Positions 1 to 6,737 of a stretch of 9,342 nt of DNA are shown in pieces. A program made the position numbers and the translations under genes. The DNA is from CALZJC01 sp041574955 (GTDB lineage Bacteria; Acidobacteriota; Thermoanaerobaculia; Multivoradales; JAHEKO01): NCBI GenBank assembly GCA_041574955.1, contig JBFGNS010000162.1:1-9342 (forward strand). The letters run 5' to 3'. How positions within the stretch are numbered: position 1 is the first letter of the stretch; every line of letters begins with the position of its first letter. The notes under the pieces were generated by a model. The model did no database searches. It worked only from the letters and a program-made list of their open reading frames with translations, and had not been told where the DNA came from.

Positions 1-716
1 CCCCCGCCGGGCGGGCCGTCGGAGGGCCCGTCCCCGGCAGCGGCCCGCGGGTCGTCGGCTGGCGGCGGGCCCCAGGGCGCGGTCTGTCGGGTCGAAGCCG
101 GCCGCGGCTCGGCGGCTCGCGCCGCCCACCGCTGGTTCGCCGGCGTCATCGGCCGGTCGACCGCCCACCGGGTGTCGCCGGAGACCGCCCTGCGCAGCAG
201 GACGGCGGCGAGCTCACGCACCAGCTCCTCGACGTCCTCGACCTGGGGCGGCGCCAGCACCAGCCGTCGCCAGCCATCGGGCTCCGAGCCGCCAGCCAGC
301 TCGCTGGCCAGCCGGTCGACCGCCGCCGCCTCGAGCCCGTCGAGCTCCTCCGGAGGGAGATCCACGTCGCCCGCGAGCAGCGCGACGCACTCCCTGAATC
401 CGGGCGCTTCCACGGCGGCGCCGGCGAGAGCCAGGGCGATCGCCTCGAGGACCGCTCGATCGCCGGGCCCGGCCTCCACCGTCGCCTGCTCCAGCACCGC
501 GGCCGCGAGCGAGCTCTCGGGCACGGCCGAGCCGAGCGCAGCCGCGGCGACGCGACTGCGCTCGCCGAACAGCAGCGGCCGCAGCAGCGGGCCGTCCTCG
601 CCACCGACGCGCACCTCCCCCCGCCCGCCCACGGCGGCCACCGCCACTTCCACCCCACCCAGGACGGCTCGTCCCAGGCCGGGGTCGATGTGGATCCGCG
701 GCCCGGAACTCGTCAC
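1..716 (-). CDS. Uncharacterised tail-cluster protein, 3'-truncated by window edge; candidate tail assembly chaperone
   Basis: This frame is open from a GTG at 716 to the window edge: 238 codons without a stop, with G or C at nearly every third position. The GTG shares one base with the TAG of the upstream tube-like gene (TAGTG), and GAGG lies about 10 bases before it, so translational coupling is likely. The protein starts MTSSGPRIHIDPGLG. It continues as an Ala/Leu/Glu-rich, mostly helical region to about residue 190, including a segment VEDVEELVRELAAVLLRRA. It ends in a Pro/Ala/Gly/Asp-rich, probably disordered tail. I recognise no family. In tailed phages and contractile systems the gene after the tube often encodes a tail assembly chaperone, and the helical acidic composition would allow that, but this is inference from position only. 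Overlapping Arg/Pro-rich ORFs in other frames look like shadows. Confidence 0.72.
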   Translation of the reverse strand, partial: MTSSGPRIHIDPGLGRAVLGGVEVAVAAVGGRGEVRVGGEDGPLLRPLLFGERSRVAAAALGSAVPESSLAAAVLEQATVEAGPGDRAVLEAIALALAGAAVEAPGFRECVALLAGDVDLPPEELDGLEAAAVDRLASELAGGSEPDGWRRLVLAPPQVEDVEELVRELAAVLLRRAVSGDTRWAVDRPMTPANQRWAARAAEPRPASTRQTAPWGPPPADDPRAAAGDGPSDGPPGG

Positions 717-1099
717 TAGGCGAGTTCCTCACGCACGCGGGCGGCGGTGAAGCCGTAGAAGGCCTCGCCGTGGCCGCCGGCGCCCATCTCGAAACCCTTC
801 TCGGTGAGGAAGCAGTCGTCGAAGCTGACCGTCATCTCGGTCTCGCCCTGACGCAGCTGGGCGGTCACCTGGAACGGCTCGTCACCGGTCAGGCCGTTGA
901 AGCCGCTCGAAGTCGAGGCGACGGTGAGCCGCGCTTCCACCGACTGCGGTCCCGAGGTCATGCCGATGCGCTCGGCGCTGCCGAGGGCGTAGACGTTCTG
1001 CCGCACCTGCTGGTGGCGATAGTCGATCGTGCGCACTCCTTCGACGGGATCGCCGTTGAGCAGCACGACGCTTTCGTTGGCCGCAAAGATCGTAGGCAT
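716..1099 (-). CDS. Small tail-tube-like structural protein of a contractile tail locus
   Basis: A 127-residue protein starting MPTIFAANESVVLLNGDP. Its ATG has GGAG seven bases upstream, and that SD overlaps the stop codon of the sheath gene, leaving a 10-bp gap. The sequence is mostly alternating beta-strand and turn (LLNGDPVEGVRTIDYRHQ, then VEARLTVAST, then a C-terminal strand near YGFTAARV). There are no membrane segments and no signal peptide. Size, beta-rich make-up and position directly after the sheath match tail tube proteins, which polymerise into the inner tube that the sheath drives through a target envelope. It does not show the T4 gp19-like opening typical of many extracellular injection system tubes, so the family assignment rests mainly on context. 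A tube-associated or baseplate protein is the main alternative. The stop codon overlaps the start of the next gene. Confidence 0.6.
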   Translation of the reverse strand: MPTIFAANESVVLLNGDPVEGVRTIDYRHQQVRQNVYALGSAERIGMTSGPQSVEARLTVASTSSGFNGLTGDEPFQVTAQLRQGETEMTVSFDDCFLTEKGFEMGAGGHGEAFYGFTAARVREELA

Positions 1100-1109
1100 C
1101 TGTCAGCTC

Positions 1110-2789
1110 CTAGTTCTTCACCCGGATGGTGGCGTAGATGTAGTCGATCGCCCGCACCGGCCGCACCGCGATGTCGATGCGCACGATGCCCTGCGCGAAG
1201 TCCTGCTGGGTCGAGTAGACGTCGACCATGAACGCCGGATCCGAGCCGTCGGTGGACGGCACCAGGGCCCCCGCCCGCTCCATGCGGGTGAAGGTGGCGA
1301 CGATCTGCTCCTTGAGCGCGATGCGCGCCTCGTCCGAGTTGAGGCGGCCGATGAAGTTCTCGGAGATCGCCCGCGTCTCGCGGATCGCCTGGTCGGCGAC
1401 GCGGGTGACCGAGATCTGATCGCCGGTGGTGTCGAGCCCGCGCAGCACGACCACCCCGCGGCCGGCGCGCTCCTGCACCACCAGCAGGTTGACGTTCGGT
1501 CCCAGCAGCCGGTTGAGCTCGCTCTCGCGATAGCTCGCCGGCGGGATGCCGAACAGCGGCACCGGCTTGAAGGTGGGCGAGTCGTGCGGGCTCATGCGTC
1601 CCACCAGGCCCGCCACCGCGCCCTCCGCACCCGCCGGCGAGACCAGCACGAAGCGCCGGTTGCGCACCGCCGCCGCGTGGGTGCGCACCGCGTCGAGCGA
1701 GCTCTCCGCGGCGGTGATCGAGCCGAAGGCGATGCGCGGCGCACCGTTGTCGGCCATGGTCACCGCGTGCGCCACCAGGTGCTGGTGGATCTGGTGGACG
1801 TCGCCGACCGAGCGCTGCGGCTCGATCGCCGCCAGCACCAGGTCGACGCGGGTGTCCTCGGCCAGCGCCTGGATGGCATCGCGGTAGGCGTTGACGTTCG
1901 GCGAGCTGCCGCCGGTGAACGCCACCGGGGTGTCGGTCGGCCGCGGCAGGCCGCGCCCCGAGGCCACCGCACGCACCCGGATGAAGCGGCTCTCGGCGAG
2001 CAGCACGAACGGCAGGTAGCGCTCGCTGTCGGGGTTCATCGAGAGGTCGTCGAACTCCTCTCTCAGGCCGCCCTGGAAGACGCGGATCGTGTGATCGTCG
2101 GCCGTGCCGCCGATCACGACGCTCAGTCCGTTGGGATCGACCTCGTCGCCCACCAGCAGCTCGATCAGGTTGCCGGCGGCGCCCTCGGCGGCGATCGCGA
2201 TCGGATCGCCGTCCTCGTTGAACGCGAAGGTGCCGTTGTCGAGCCCGGCCTCCGGCAGACCGGCGTCCACCGCGACGACGAAGCGCGACTGCCGGTTTAT
2301 GGTGTCGATCAGGTCGTCGGTCTCACCGGCGGCGATGCGCAGGTCGTTGAACGACTCCACCGCCCGGCCGCCGCGCAGCAGCCGCAGGGTGACCCGCACC
2401 ACCGAGCCCTCGGCGTCGGCGACGCCGCGCACCTCGGCGGAGAGCGAGCGGCCCCACTCGCCGTTGGCCCTGCAGCGCAGGCTGATCGCCGCTTCGCTGT
2501 CGCCGTTGAGCAGCGTCACCGAGGCCGGGCTGCCGCCGGCGACGGCGGAGATCACCGCCTCGCTGGCACCGGCGCCGAGGGCGTGAAACGCCTGCGGCAT
2601 CGTCGACTCGGTACCCGGTCCGAGCAGCTGGCGCAGCTCGGAGCCGTTGGAGACGCCGACCAGGGTGCCGGCGGCGGGCGGCCGGTCGACGATCCCCACC
2701 ACACCCAGGATCCCCGCCGGGGCCGGCAGCGGCGGCAAGACGTCGAACCTTGCCTCGACTCGAACTCCGGGAACGACCAGTGTCTGCAT
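1110..2789 (-). CDS. Contractile tail sheath protein
   Basis: A 559-residue protein with an ATG preceded by AAGGAGA at good spacing (plus-strand 2794-2800), so the start is well supported. It opens MQTLVVPGVRVEARFDV, the style of sheath N-termini that exchange strands with neighbouring subunits. Residues about 30-440 form the variable beta-rich outer region. A typical sheath C-terminal domain starts near residue 444 (RGVVVLRGLDTTGD). It includes a helical stretch, ISENFIGRLNSDEARIALKEQ, then a closing beta segment, GIVRIDIAVRPVRAIDYIYA. Sheath subunits assemble around the tube and contract to push it outward. The gene sits 49 bp downstream of the receiver-like gene and 10 bp upstream of the tube-like gene, so one transcript is likely. 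Whether the particle is a phage tail, tailocin or injection system cannot be decided here. Confidence 0.88.
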   Translation of the reverse strand: MQTLVVPGVRVEARFDVLPPLPAPAGILGVVGIVDRPPAAGTLVGVSNGSELRQLLGPGTESTMPQAFHALGAGASEAVISAVAGGSPASVTLLNGDSEAAISLRCRANGEWGRSLSAEVRGVADAEGSVVRVTLRLLRGGRAVESFNDLRIAAGETDDLIDTINRQSRFVVAVDAGLPEAGLDNGTFAFNEDGDPIAIAAEGAAGNLIELLVGDEVDPNGLSVVIGGTADDHTIRVFQGGLREEFDDLSMNPDSERYLPFVLLAESRFIRVRAVASGRGLPRPTDTPVAFTGGSSPNVNAYRDAIQALAEDTRVDLVLAAIEPQRSVGDVHQIHQHLVAHAVTMADNGAPRIAFGSITAAESSLDAVRTHAAAVRNRRFVLVSPAGAEGAVAGLVGRMSPHDSPTFKPVPLFGIPPASYRESELNRLLGPNVNLLVVQERAGRGVVVLRGLDTTGDQISVTRVADQAIRETRAISENFIGRLNSDEARIALKEQIVATFTRMERAGALVPSTDGSDPAFMVDVYSTQQDFAQGIVRIDIAVRPVRAIDYIYATIRVKN

Positions 2790-2806
2790 GCTGTCTCCTT
2801 TCGCAC

Positions 2807-2835
2807 CACCGGCACGGTCCGCCGGGCTGCCGGTG
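2807..2835 (-). other. Intergenic hairpin between the receiver-like gene and the sheath gene
   Basis: CACCGGCA at 2807-2814 and TGCCGGTG at 2828-2835 form a perfect 8-bp stem around a 13-base loop. It begins three bases past the stop of the receiver-like gene and ends before the sheath SD. No T-run follows on the minus strand, so a full intrinsic terminator is doubtful. Partial termination or an RNA processing site, letting sheath be made in a different amount from the regulator, would fit. Confidence 0.4.
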
Positions 2836-2838
2836 CGG

Positions 2839-3231
2839 TCAGTTCGATTCGCCGCTCCCGAGGTGCTCGCCAGCGGCGTCGCGGATGAGGTTGAGGAGCA
2901 GCGCGGGAGAGACCTCGCCGAACGAAACCTGCTCCGGACATAGACGATAGAGACAGGCTCGGCGGCCGACTTCCTCTATCGCCAGGATCTTGATGCGGGG
3001 GTGGCGGAACAGCAGCTCGGGCCAGATGTCGGTCAGGTTCGGGTCGCGGCAGCCGACGACCACCACGTCGGGCCTCTGCTCGCCGAGCAGCTCGAGCAGC
3101 TCGCCGCGCTCGAACGCCTCGCCGACCACCTCCATGTCGTCCTCGCCGGTGACCGAACCGGTGATGATCTCTCGCAGCAGCCGCGGCATCATCGCCACGA
3201 AGATGCGGATCTTGTCCGCGCCTCTTTCCAT
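2839..3231 (-). CDS. Stand-alone degenerate receiver (pseudo-receiver) protein
   Basis: Taking the ATG at 3231 gives 130 residues, close to one receiver domain. An upstream TTG at 3315 would add a 28-residue Arg-rich extension that looks non-coding. The pattern follows response-regulator receivers: strand KIRIFVAMM, helix PRLLREIITGSV, strand MEVVGEA, helix ELLELLGEQ, strand RPDVVVVG, and later GEVSPALLLNLI. Every active-site position I can align is replaced. The N-terminal acidic pair is MM, the phospho-accepting Asp at the end of the third strand is Gly (about residue 60), and the conserved Lys before the last helix is Gly. Phosphorylation is therefore unlikely. There is no DNA-binding domain, so it probably works by protein contact. 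It lies directly upstream of the sheath gene on the same strand, suggesting a role in control or assembly of the tail particle; that role is inference. Confidence 0.72.
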   Translation of the reverse strand: MERGADKIRIFVAMMPRLLREIITGSVTGEDDMEVVGEAFERGELLELLGEQRPDVVVVGCRDPNLTDIWPELLFRHPRIKILAIEEVGRRACLYRLCPEQVSFGEVSPALLLNLIRDAAGEHLGSGESN

Positions 3232-3299
3232 ACCCCGTCTCGTGCCGGCGATTCTGGGCGCCGCTCGGCGCGAAGGGAATAGAGCGGGAGATCGGAATT

Positions 3300-3371
3300 C
3301 GATCCAGGCGAACAACTGGATCGCCGGCTGGATCCGGCGGTGGAGGCGGTCCGGACCGATAGGTCTGGATC
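3300..3371. repeat. Four CTGGATC motifs plus palindromes between two regulator genes; candidate operator array
   Basis: CTGGATC occurs at 3316-3322, 3328-3334 and 3365-3371, and inverted (GATCCAG) at 3301-3307. The inverted copy pairs with the first direct copy as an 8-bp stem, 3300-3307 with 3316-3323, loop 8. CGCCGG/CCGGCG (3322-3327, 3334-3339) and the perfect 12-bp palindrome CGGTCCGGACCG (3347-3358) lie in the same stretch. The array sits 70-140 bp upstream of the receiver-like/sheath operon and downstream of the LuxR-type gene. That is a natural place for binding sites of that regulator. I could not identify a convincing -10/-35 pair beside it. Confidence 0.45.
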
Positions 3372-3375
3372 CCTG

Positions 3376-3403
3376 CCGGGCGAGCTCGGCGCGGCGCGCC
3401 CGG
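3376..3403 (-). terminator. GC-rich hairpin downstream of the LuxR-type gene
   Basis: CCGGGCG at 3376-3382 pairs with CGCCCGG at 3397-3403 (7 bp, 14-base loop), 16 bases after the regulator's stop on the minus strand. No T-run follows, so it may only slow or partly stop transcription into the downstream tail operon. Confidence 0.3.
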
Positions 3404-3419
3404 GGAGGCGGCCGGGCCG

Positions 3420-4079
3420 CTACGGTCCGCTCGCCGGTCCGAGGGCTTCGAGGTACGGCCGCGCGCGGGCGGCGGCCTCACCGCGGGTCTGGGCGCCCAC
3501 CTTCTCGAGGATGTTGTGGACGTGGTTCTTGACCGTCGACAGCTCGATATGGAGCCGGGAGGCGATCTCCTTGTTGGTCAGGCCCTCGTCGACCAGACGC
3601 ACGATCTGGACCTCGCGCGAGGTGAGGCGGAAACCCCTCGCCTCGGGCGGGCGCTGCCGCGCCAGCCGCCCGACCCGCTCGAGCAGAGCGCCGGCGATGC
3701 GGCGTGAGCAGCTCAGCTCGCCCGCCAGCGCCCGCTCGACCGACGACACCAGCTCCTCCACCGAGCTGTCCAGGCAGACGTAACCCGCCACCCCGGCCTC
3801 GGCGCACGCCAGGATGAAGCTCTCCTCGTCGGGTACCCCGATGGCGATCAACCGGAGGTCGGGGAAGCACCGCGCCAGCATCTTCACCCGCCGCAGGCCG
3901 CGCCGGTCCGCCACGCTCACCAGCGCCGCAGCGGGAGCGTGGCTGCGGATCAGCTCCCGTGCGGCCTCCAACGTGGCCGCCCGCGCCACTACCTCGAGCC
4001 GGCCGTCGGCGGCCAGCAGACCGGAAACCCCCTGCCGGTAGAGACGGACGTCCGAAAAGACTACGATCTGAATCGCCAC
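3420..4079 (-). CDS. LuxR/NarL-type transcriptional regulator with degenerate receiver domain
   Basis: I choose the GTG at 4079 because GGAG lies six bases upstream (plus-strand 4086-4089) and the product then begins exactly at the receiver fold (VAIQIVVFSD). A TTG at 4118 is the alternative. This gives 219 residues. Residues 2-120 follow a NarL-type receiver. Residues about 151-207 are a clear LuxR helix-turn-helix (LTSREVQIVRLVDEGLTNKE, then STVKNHVHNILEKVGA). In the receiver, the expected phospho-acceptor Asp is Ser (ALVS, residue 55), the conserved Lys of the GYxxK motif is Leu (GYVCLD, residue 103), and only one of the N-terminal acidic residues remains (FSD, D10). Control by classical phosphotransfer is therefore unlikely; ligand, protein contact or abundance are alternatives. 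It is the first gene upstream of the tail operon on the same strand and its most likely regulator, though that is inference. Confidence 0.85.
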   Translation of the reverse strand: MAIQIVVFSDVRLYRQGVSGLLAADGRLEVVARAATLEAARELIRSHAPAAALVSVADRRGLRRVKMLARCFPDLRLIAIGVPDEESFILACAEAGVAGYVCLDSSVEELVSSVERALAGELSCSRRIAGALLERVGRLARQRPPEARGFRLTSREVQIVRLVDEGLTNKEIASRLHIELSTVKNHVHNILEKVGAQTRGEAAARARPYLEALGPASGP

Positions 4080-4141
4080 CCCACGCTCCGCGCGCCGACA
4101 AAGCCCCTCAATCGGCAACTGTCGATGAATATCGAGACAAG

Positions 4142-4169
4142 TCTATACCTCATGACCAGCGCCGTTCAA
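4142..4169 (-). promoter_or_regulatory. Candidate sigma-70-type promoter for the LuxR-type regulator
   Basis: Read on the minus strand, TTGAAC (4169-4164) and TATAGA (4147-4142) are separated by 16 bases, four of six matches each to consensus. A start near 4135 would give a leader of about 55 bases to the GTG at 4079. The site is one of the few AT-rich spots in the region. Confidence 0.4.
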
Positions 4170-4327
4170 ACGCCAGTGGCTCCGGGGATTCTCGGCCTCG
4201 TGCTCTGGTCCTGAGGCGCGGCGGCACCCGCGGTCGTTACAGCCGCGGCCGAGGCAGGCGGGCGGGCGGCGGCGGATGCGCCGGGCCGGCGGCCCAGAGC
4301 GGGTGCCCCGACTGCCAACTAATACGT

Positions 4328-4344
4328 TATAGTAAGGCCTTACT
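4328..4344 (+). promoter_or_regulatory. -10-like element overlapped by a perfect 14-bp palindrome, upstream of the glucanase
   Basis: TATAGT at 4328-4333 matches five of six -10 positions, and AGTAAGGCCTTACT at 4331-4344 is a perfect 14-bp dyad. No recognisable -35 lies 16-18 bases upstream (that stretch is C/G-rich). The dyad would cover the end of the -10 and the predicted start point near 4340, a typical repressor operator position. The resulting leader to the ATG at 4458 would be about 118 bases. Confidence 0.45.
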
Positions 4345-4457
4345 TGAAGCAGCCCAAACGCTGCGGCGGTCGCCACGCGACATCCAGGGGCGCGAGCCGC
4401 GTCTCCCAGGCCAGCTCACCGCCGCAGCGTCCCTTCACCGAGGATGGAGGTCATCTC

Positions 4458-6680
4458 ATGAGTTCGCCCCGCACCGCCGGTCTCGCACGCCGCTCACCGC
4501 ACGGTTTCCTGATCCCGATGCTGTCCGCCGCCGTCCTGCTCGCCTGTCTGGGGCCGGCTGCCGCGCACGCCCAGCAGTGCCCGGCCCAGGTGTGGGCCGA
4601 CGAGTTCAACGGCACCTCGGTCGACAGCTCGAAGTGGGAGTTCATGATCGGCACGGGCACCAACTACGGCCTGCCGCCGGGCTGGGGCAACAACGAGCTC
4701 CAGTACTACCGCTCGCAGAACGCCACGATCGACAACGGCCGGCTGCTGATCACCGCCCGCGAGCAGCGCTACCGCGGCAAGGACTACACCTCGGCGCGTC
4801 TGCGCACGCTGAACAAGGGCGACTGGACCTTCGGGCGGTTCGAGGCGCAGATCAAGATGACCGTCGGCCAGGGGATCTGGCCGGCCTTCTGGATGATGCC
4901 CACCGACAACGTCTACGGCGGCTGGCCGCAGAGCGGCGAGGTCGACATCATGGAGAACATCGGCTCCGAGCCGTCGACGGTACACGGCACGATCCACTTC
5001 GGCGACCCGTACCCGAACAACCAGTCGTCGGGCGCCAGCTTCACGCTGCCCGGCGGCCAGCGGTTCACCGACGGCTTCCACACCTTCGCGGTCGAAAAGG
5101 AGGCGGGCGTCATCCGCTGGATGGTCGACGACGTGCTCTACTCGACCAAGACCCCCGCCGACACCGCCGGCTACACCTGGCCGTTCGACGAGCGGTTCCA
5201 CTTCCTGCTCAACGTGGCCGTCGGCGGCGACTGGCCGGGGCCCCCGGACGCCACCACCGTCTTCCCGCAGACCCTCGAGGTCGAGTACGTGCGGGTGTAC
5301 GACGGCAACCATCCCCACCTGACCGGCGACCGGACGGTCGAGAACATGGAGGGCGGCGTCGTCTACTCGGTGGGCAACGCCTTCGCCGGCAGCTCGTTCA
5401 GCTGGACGGTGCCGGCCGGCGCCACCATCGTCTCCGGCCAGGGCACGAGCTCGATCACCGTCGACTGGGGCGCCACCGGCGGCGACGTCACCGTCGCCTA
5501 CACCAGCAGCTGCGGCAACGACCAGATCGCCATGCCGGTGAGCGTCAACCCCGCCTACGCCCACGACTTCACGTTCGAGAACTTCGACGATCCCGCCAAC
5601 GTCACCTACCAGACCTCGACCGGCACGCTGGTCGAGATCGCCAACCCCGACCCGTCCGGCGTCAACACCTCGGCGCAGTCCGGCCAGTACACCCGCGACT
5701 CCGGCCAGCAGTTCGACACCCTGTTCTACGACGTGTCGGTGATCACCGACGCCTCGCAGTACGTCTCGGGCCAGAAGCGGTTCTACATGGACGTCTACAC
5801 CGCCGCGCCGGCCGGCACCGAGATCCTGATCCAGCTCGAGGACTCGGCGATCACCACGCCGACCAACTTCCCGGACGGGCGCCACAGCCGCTACCGGGCG
5901 TTCACCTCGGTCCAGAACAGCTGGGAGCGCCTGGCGTTCAGCCTGCTCGACACGCCCGATCCGAACGTGTCCGACGCCGCCATCGACGACATCGTCATCC
6001 TGTTCGCCACCAACTCGTTCACCGGCGACGTCTTCACCTTCGACAACTTCGACAGCTACGCGCTCGACACCGGCGGCAACCCGCCGGCGGCGCCGTCGAG
6101 CCTGGGCGCGACGGCGGTCTCGTCGAGCCAGATCGACCTCGCCTGGAGCGACAACTCGACCGACGAGGACGGCTTCAAGATCGAGCGCCAGACGGGCGGC
6201 GCTGGCTTCGCCGAGATCGCCACCGCGGGTGCCGACGTCACCGCCTACTCCGACACCGGGCTGGCGGCCTCGACCGGCTACGACTACCGGGTGCGGGCGT
6301 TCAACGTCCACGGCAACTCGGCCTACTCGAACACCGCCAGCGCCACCACCCAGGGCGGCGGCAACCCGACCACGATGCACGTCGCCGCGATCGCCGTCGG
6401 CACCCAGAGCGCCGGCAGGGGCAACAAGCGCGGCACCGCCACGGTCGCGATCGAGGACAACCTCGGTAACGCGGTGGCCTCGGCAAGCGTCACCGGTACC
6501 TTCACCGGCGACTACTCGGAGACGCACATGGGGGTGACCGACGCCGGCGGCAGCGTCACCCTGGTGACCAATGCCACCCAGAAGGGCGGCGTCTCGTTCA
6601 CCTTCTGCGTCGACGACGTCACCCACGGCACGCTGAGCTACGACCCGGCGTCGAACGTGCAGGACTGCGCGTCGCAGTAG
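4458..6680 (+). CDS. Secreted modular GH16 beta-glucanase (laminarinase type)
   Basis: The ATG at 4458 has GGAGG seven bases upstream; an in-frame TTG at 4344 lies upstream of the SD and is rejected. The 740-residue protein starts with a Sec-type signal peptide: basic N-region, hydrophobic core LIPMLSAAVLLACLG, likely cleavage after AHA at residue 38. Residues about 43-283 are a GH16 domain with the catalytic ExDxxE motif GEVDIMENIG (E161, D163, E166; family knowledge makes E161 nucleophile and E166 acid/base) and the GWGNNELQYY substrate-cleft segment. Next come a PKD-like domain (about 288-365), a beta-sandwich resembling carbohydrate-binding modules of laminarinases (about 369-537), a fibronectin III domain (about 542-633), and a C-terminal Ig-like domain (about 640-740) with two cysteines. 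The predicted role is extracellular hydrolysis of beta-1,3- or mixed-linkage glucans; exact specificity cannot be read from sequence. Confidence 0.92.
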   Translation: MSSPRTAGLARRSPHGFLIPMLSAAVLLACLGPAAAHAQQCPAQVWADEFNGTSVDSSKWEFMIGTGTNYGLPPGWGNNELQYYRSQNATIDNGRLLITAREQRYRGKDYTSARLRTLNKGDWTFGRFEAQIKMTVGQGIWPAFWMMPTDNVYGGWPQSGEVDIMENIGSEPSTVHGTIHFGDPYPNNQSSGASFTLPGGQRFTDGFHTFAVEKEAGVIRWMVDDVLYSTKTPADTAGYTWPFDERFHFLLNVAVGGDWPGPPDATTVFPQTLEVEYVRVYDGNHPHLTGDRTVENMEGGVVYSVGNAFAGSSFSWTVPAGATIVSGQGTSSITVDWGATGGDVTVAYTSSCGNDQIAMPVSVNPAYAHDFTFENFDDPANVTYQTSTGTLVEIANPDPSGVNTSAQSGQYTRDSGQQFDTLFYDVSVITDASQYVSGQKRFYMDVYTAAPAGTEILIQLEDSAITTPTNFPDGRHSRYRAFTSVQNSWERLAFSLLDTPDPNVSDAAIDDIVILFATNSFTGDVFTFDNFDSYALDTGGNPPAAPSSLGATAVSSSQIDLAWSDNSTDEDGFKIERQTGGAGFAEIATAGADVTAYSDTGLAASTGYDYRVRAFNVHGNSAYSNTASATTQGGGNPTTMHVAAIAVGTQSAGRGNKRGTATVAIEDNLGNAVASASVTGTFTGDYSETHMGVTDAGGSVTLVTNATQKGGVSFTFCVDDVTHGTLSYDPASNVQDCASQ

Positions 6681-6709
6681 CGCCTGCTGTCCACCCTTCG
6701 TGCCTCTGA

Positions 6710-6737
6710 CAGCCCGCCGCCGAAGCGGGGCGGGCTG
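6710..6737 (+). terminator. Strong hairpin after the glucanase gene
   Basis: CAGCCCG (6710-6716) pairs with CGGGCTG (6731-6737). CCGC (6717-6720) pairs with GCGG (6725-6728) around a CGAA loop, with a two-G bulge. It starts 30 bases after the stop codon. No T-run follows, so it may act as a GC-rich terminator or as 3'-end protection. Confidence 0.5.

Larger units (their letters stand above)
4080..4457. other. 378-bp divergent intergenic region
   Basis: No coding frame is convincing here. It separates the minus-strand regulator from the plus-strand glucanase. It holds a candidate minus-strand promoter near 4142-4169, an inverted repeat CCGCGG/CCGCGG (4228-4233 and 4243-4248), a very GC-rich block at about 4251-4310, and an AT-rich patch at 4319-4345. 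That patch contains a -10-like element and a perfect palindrome. The glucanase SD GGAGG is at 4446-4450. Confidence 0.6.

Noticed and set aside
146..732. ATG-start frames on the minus strand and one Ser/Pro/Thr-rich frame on the plus strand near the left edge
   Set aside because: Compositions are extreme, and the GTG frame from 716 has better third-position bias and is coupled to the tube gene.
1029..2888. 619-residue open frame on the plus strand opposite the sheath gene
   Set aside because: It is rich in Arg, His, Asp and Val in the way antisense frames of GC-rich genes are, has no domain I recognise, and opposes a clear sheath protein with a good SD.
3232..3315. TTG start for the receiver-like protein, adding 28 residues
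   Set aside because: The extension is Arg/Pro-rich, lies before the receiver fold, and would run through the inverted repeat region.
4080..4118. TTG start for the LuxR-type regulator
   Set aside because: The GTG at 4079 has a well-spaced GGAG and begins exactly at the receiver fold.
4228..4248. CCGCGG inverted repeat as a terminator or operator
   Set aside because: CCGCGG is self-palindromic and common in such GC-rich DNA; noted only as part of the intergenic description.
3959..6469. 836-residue plus-strand open frame spanning the intergenic region and the glucanase
   Set aside because: Arg/Pro/His-rich shadow frame; it overlaps the well-supported GH16 gene and the LuxR-type gene.
4494..6626. 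710-residue minus-strand open frame opposite the glucanase
   Set aside because: Val/Gly/Arg/Asp low-complexity antisense frame typical of high-GC DNA; no motif or SD support.
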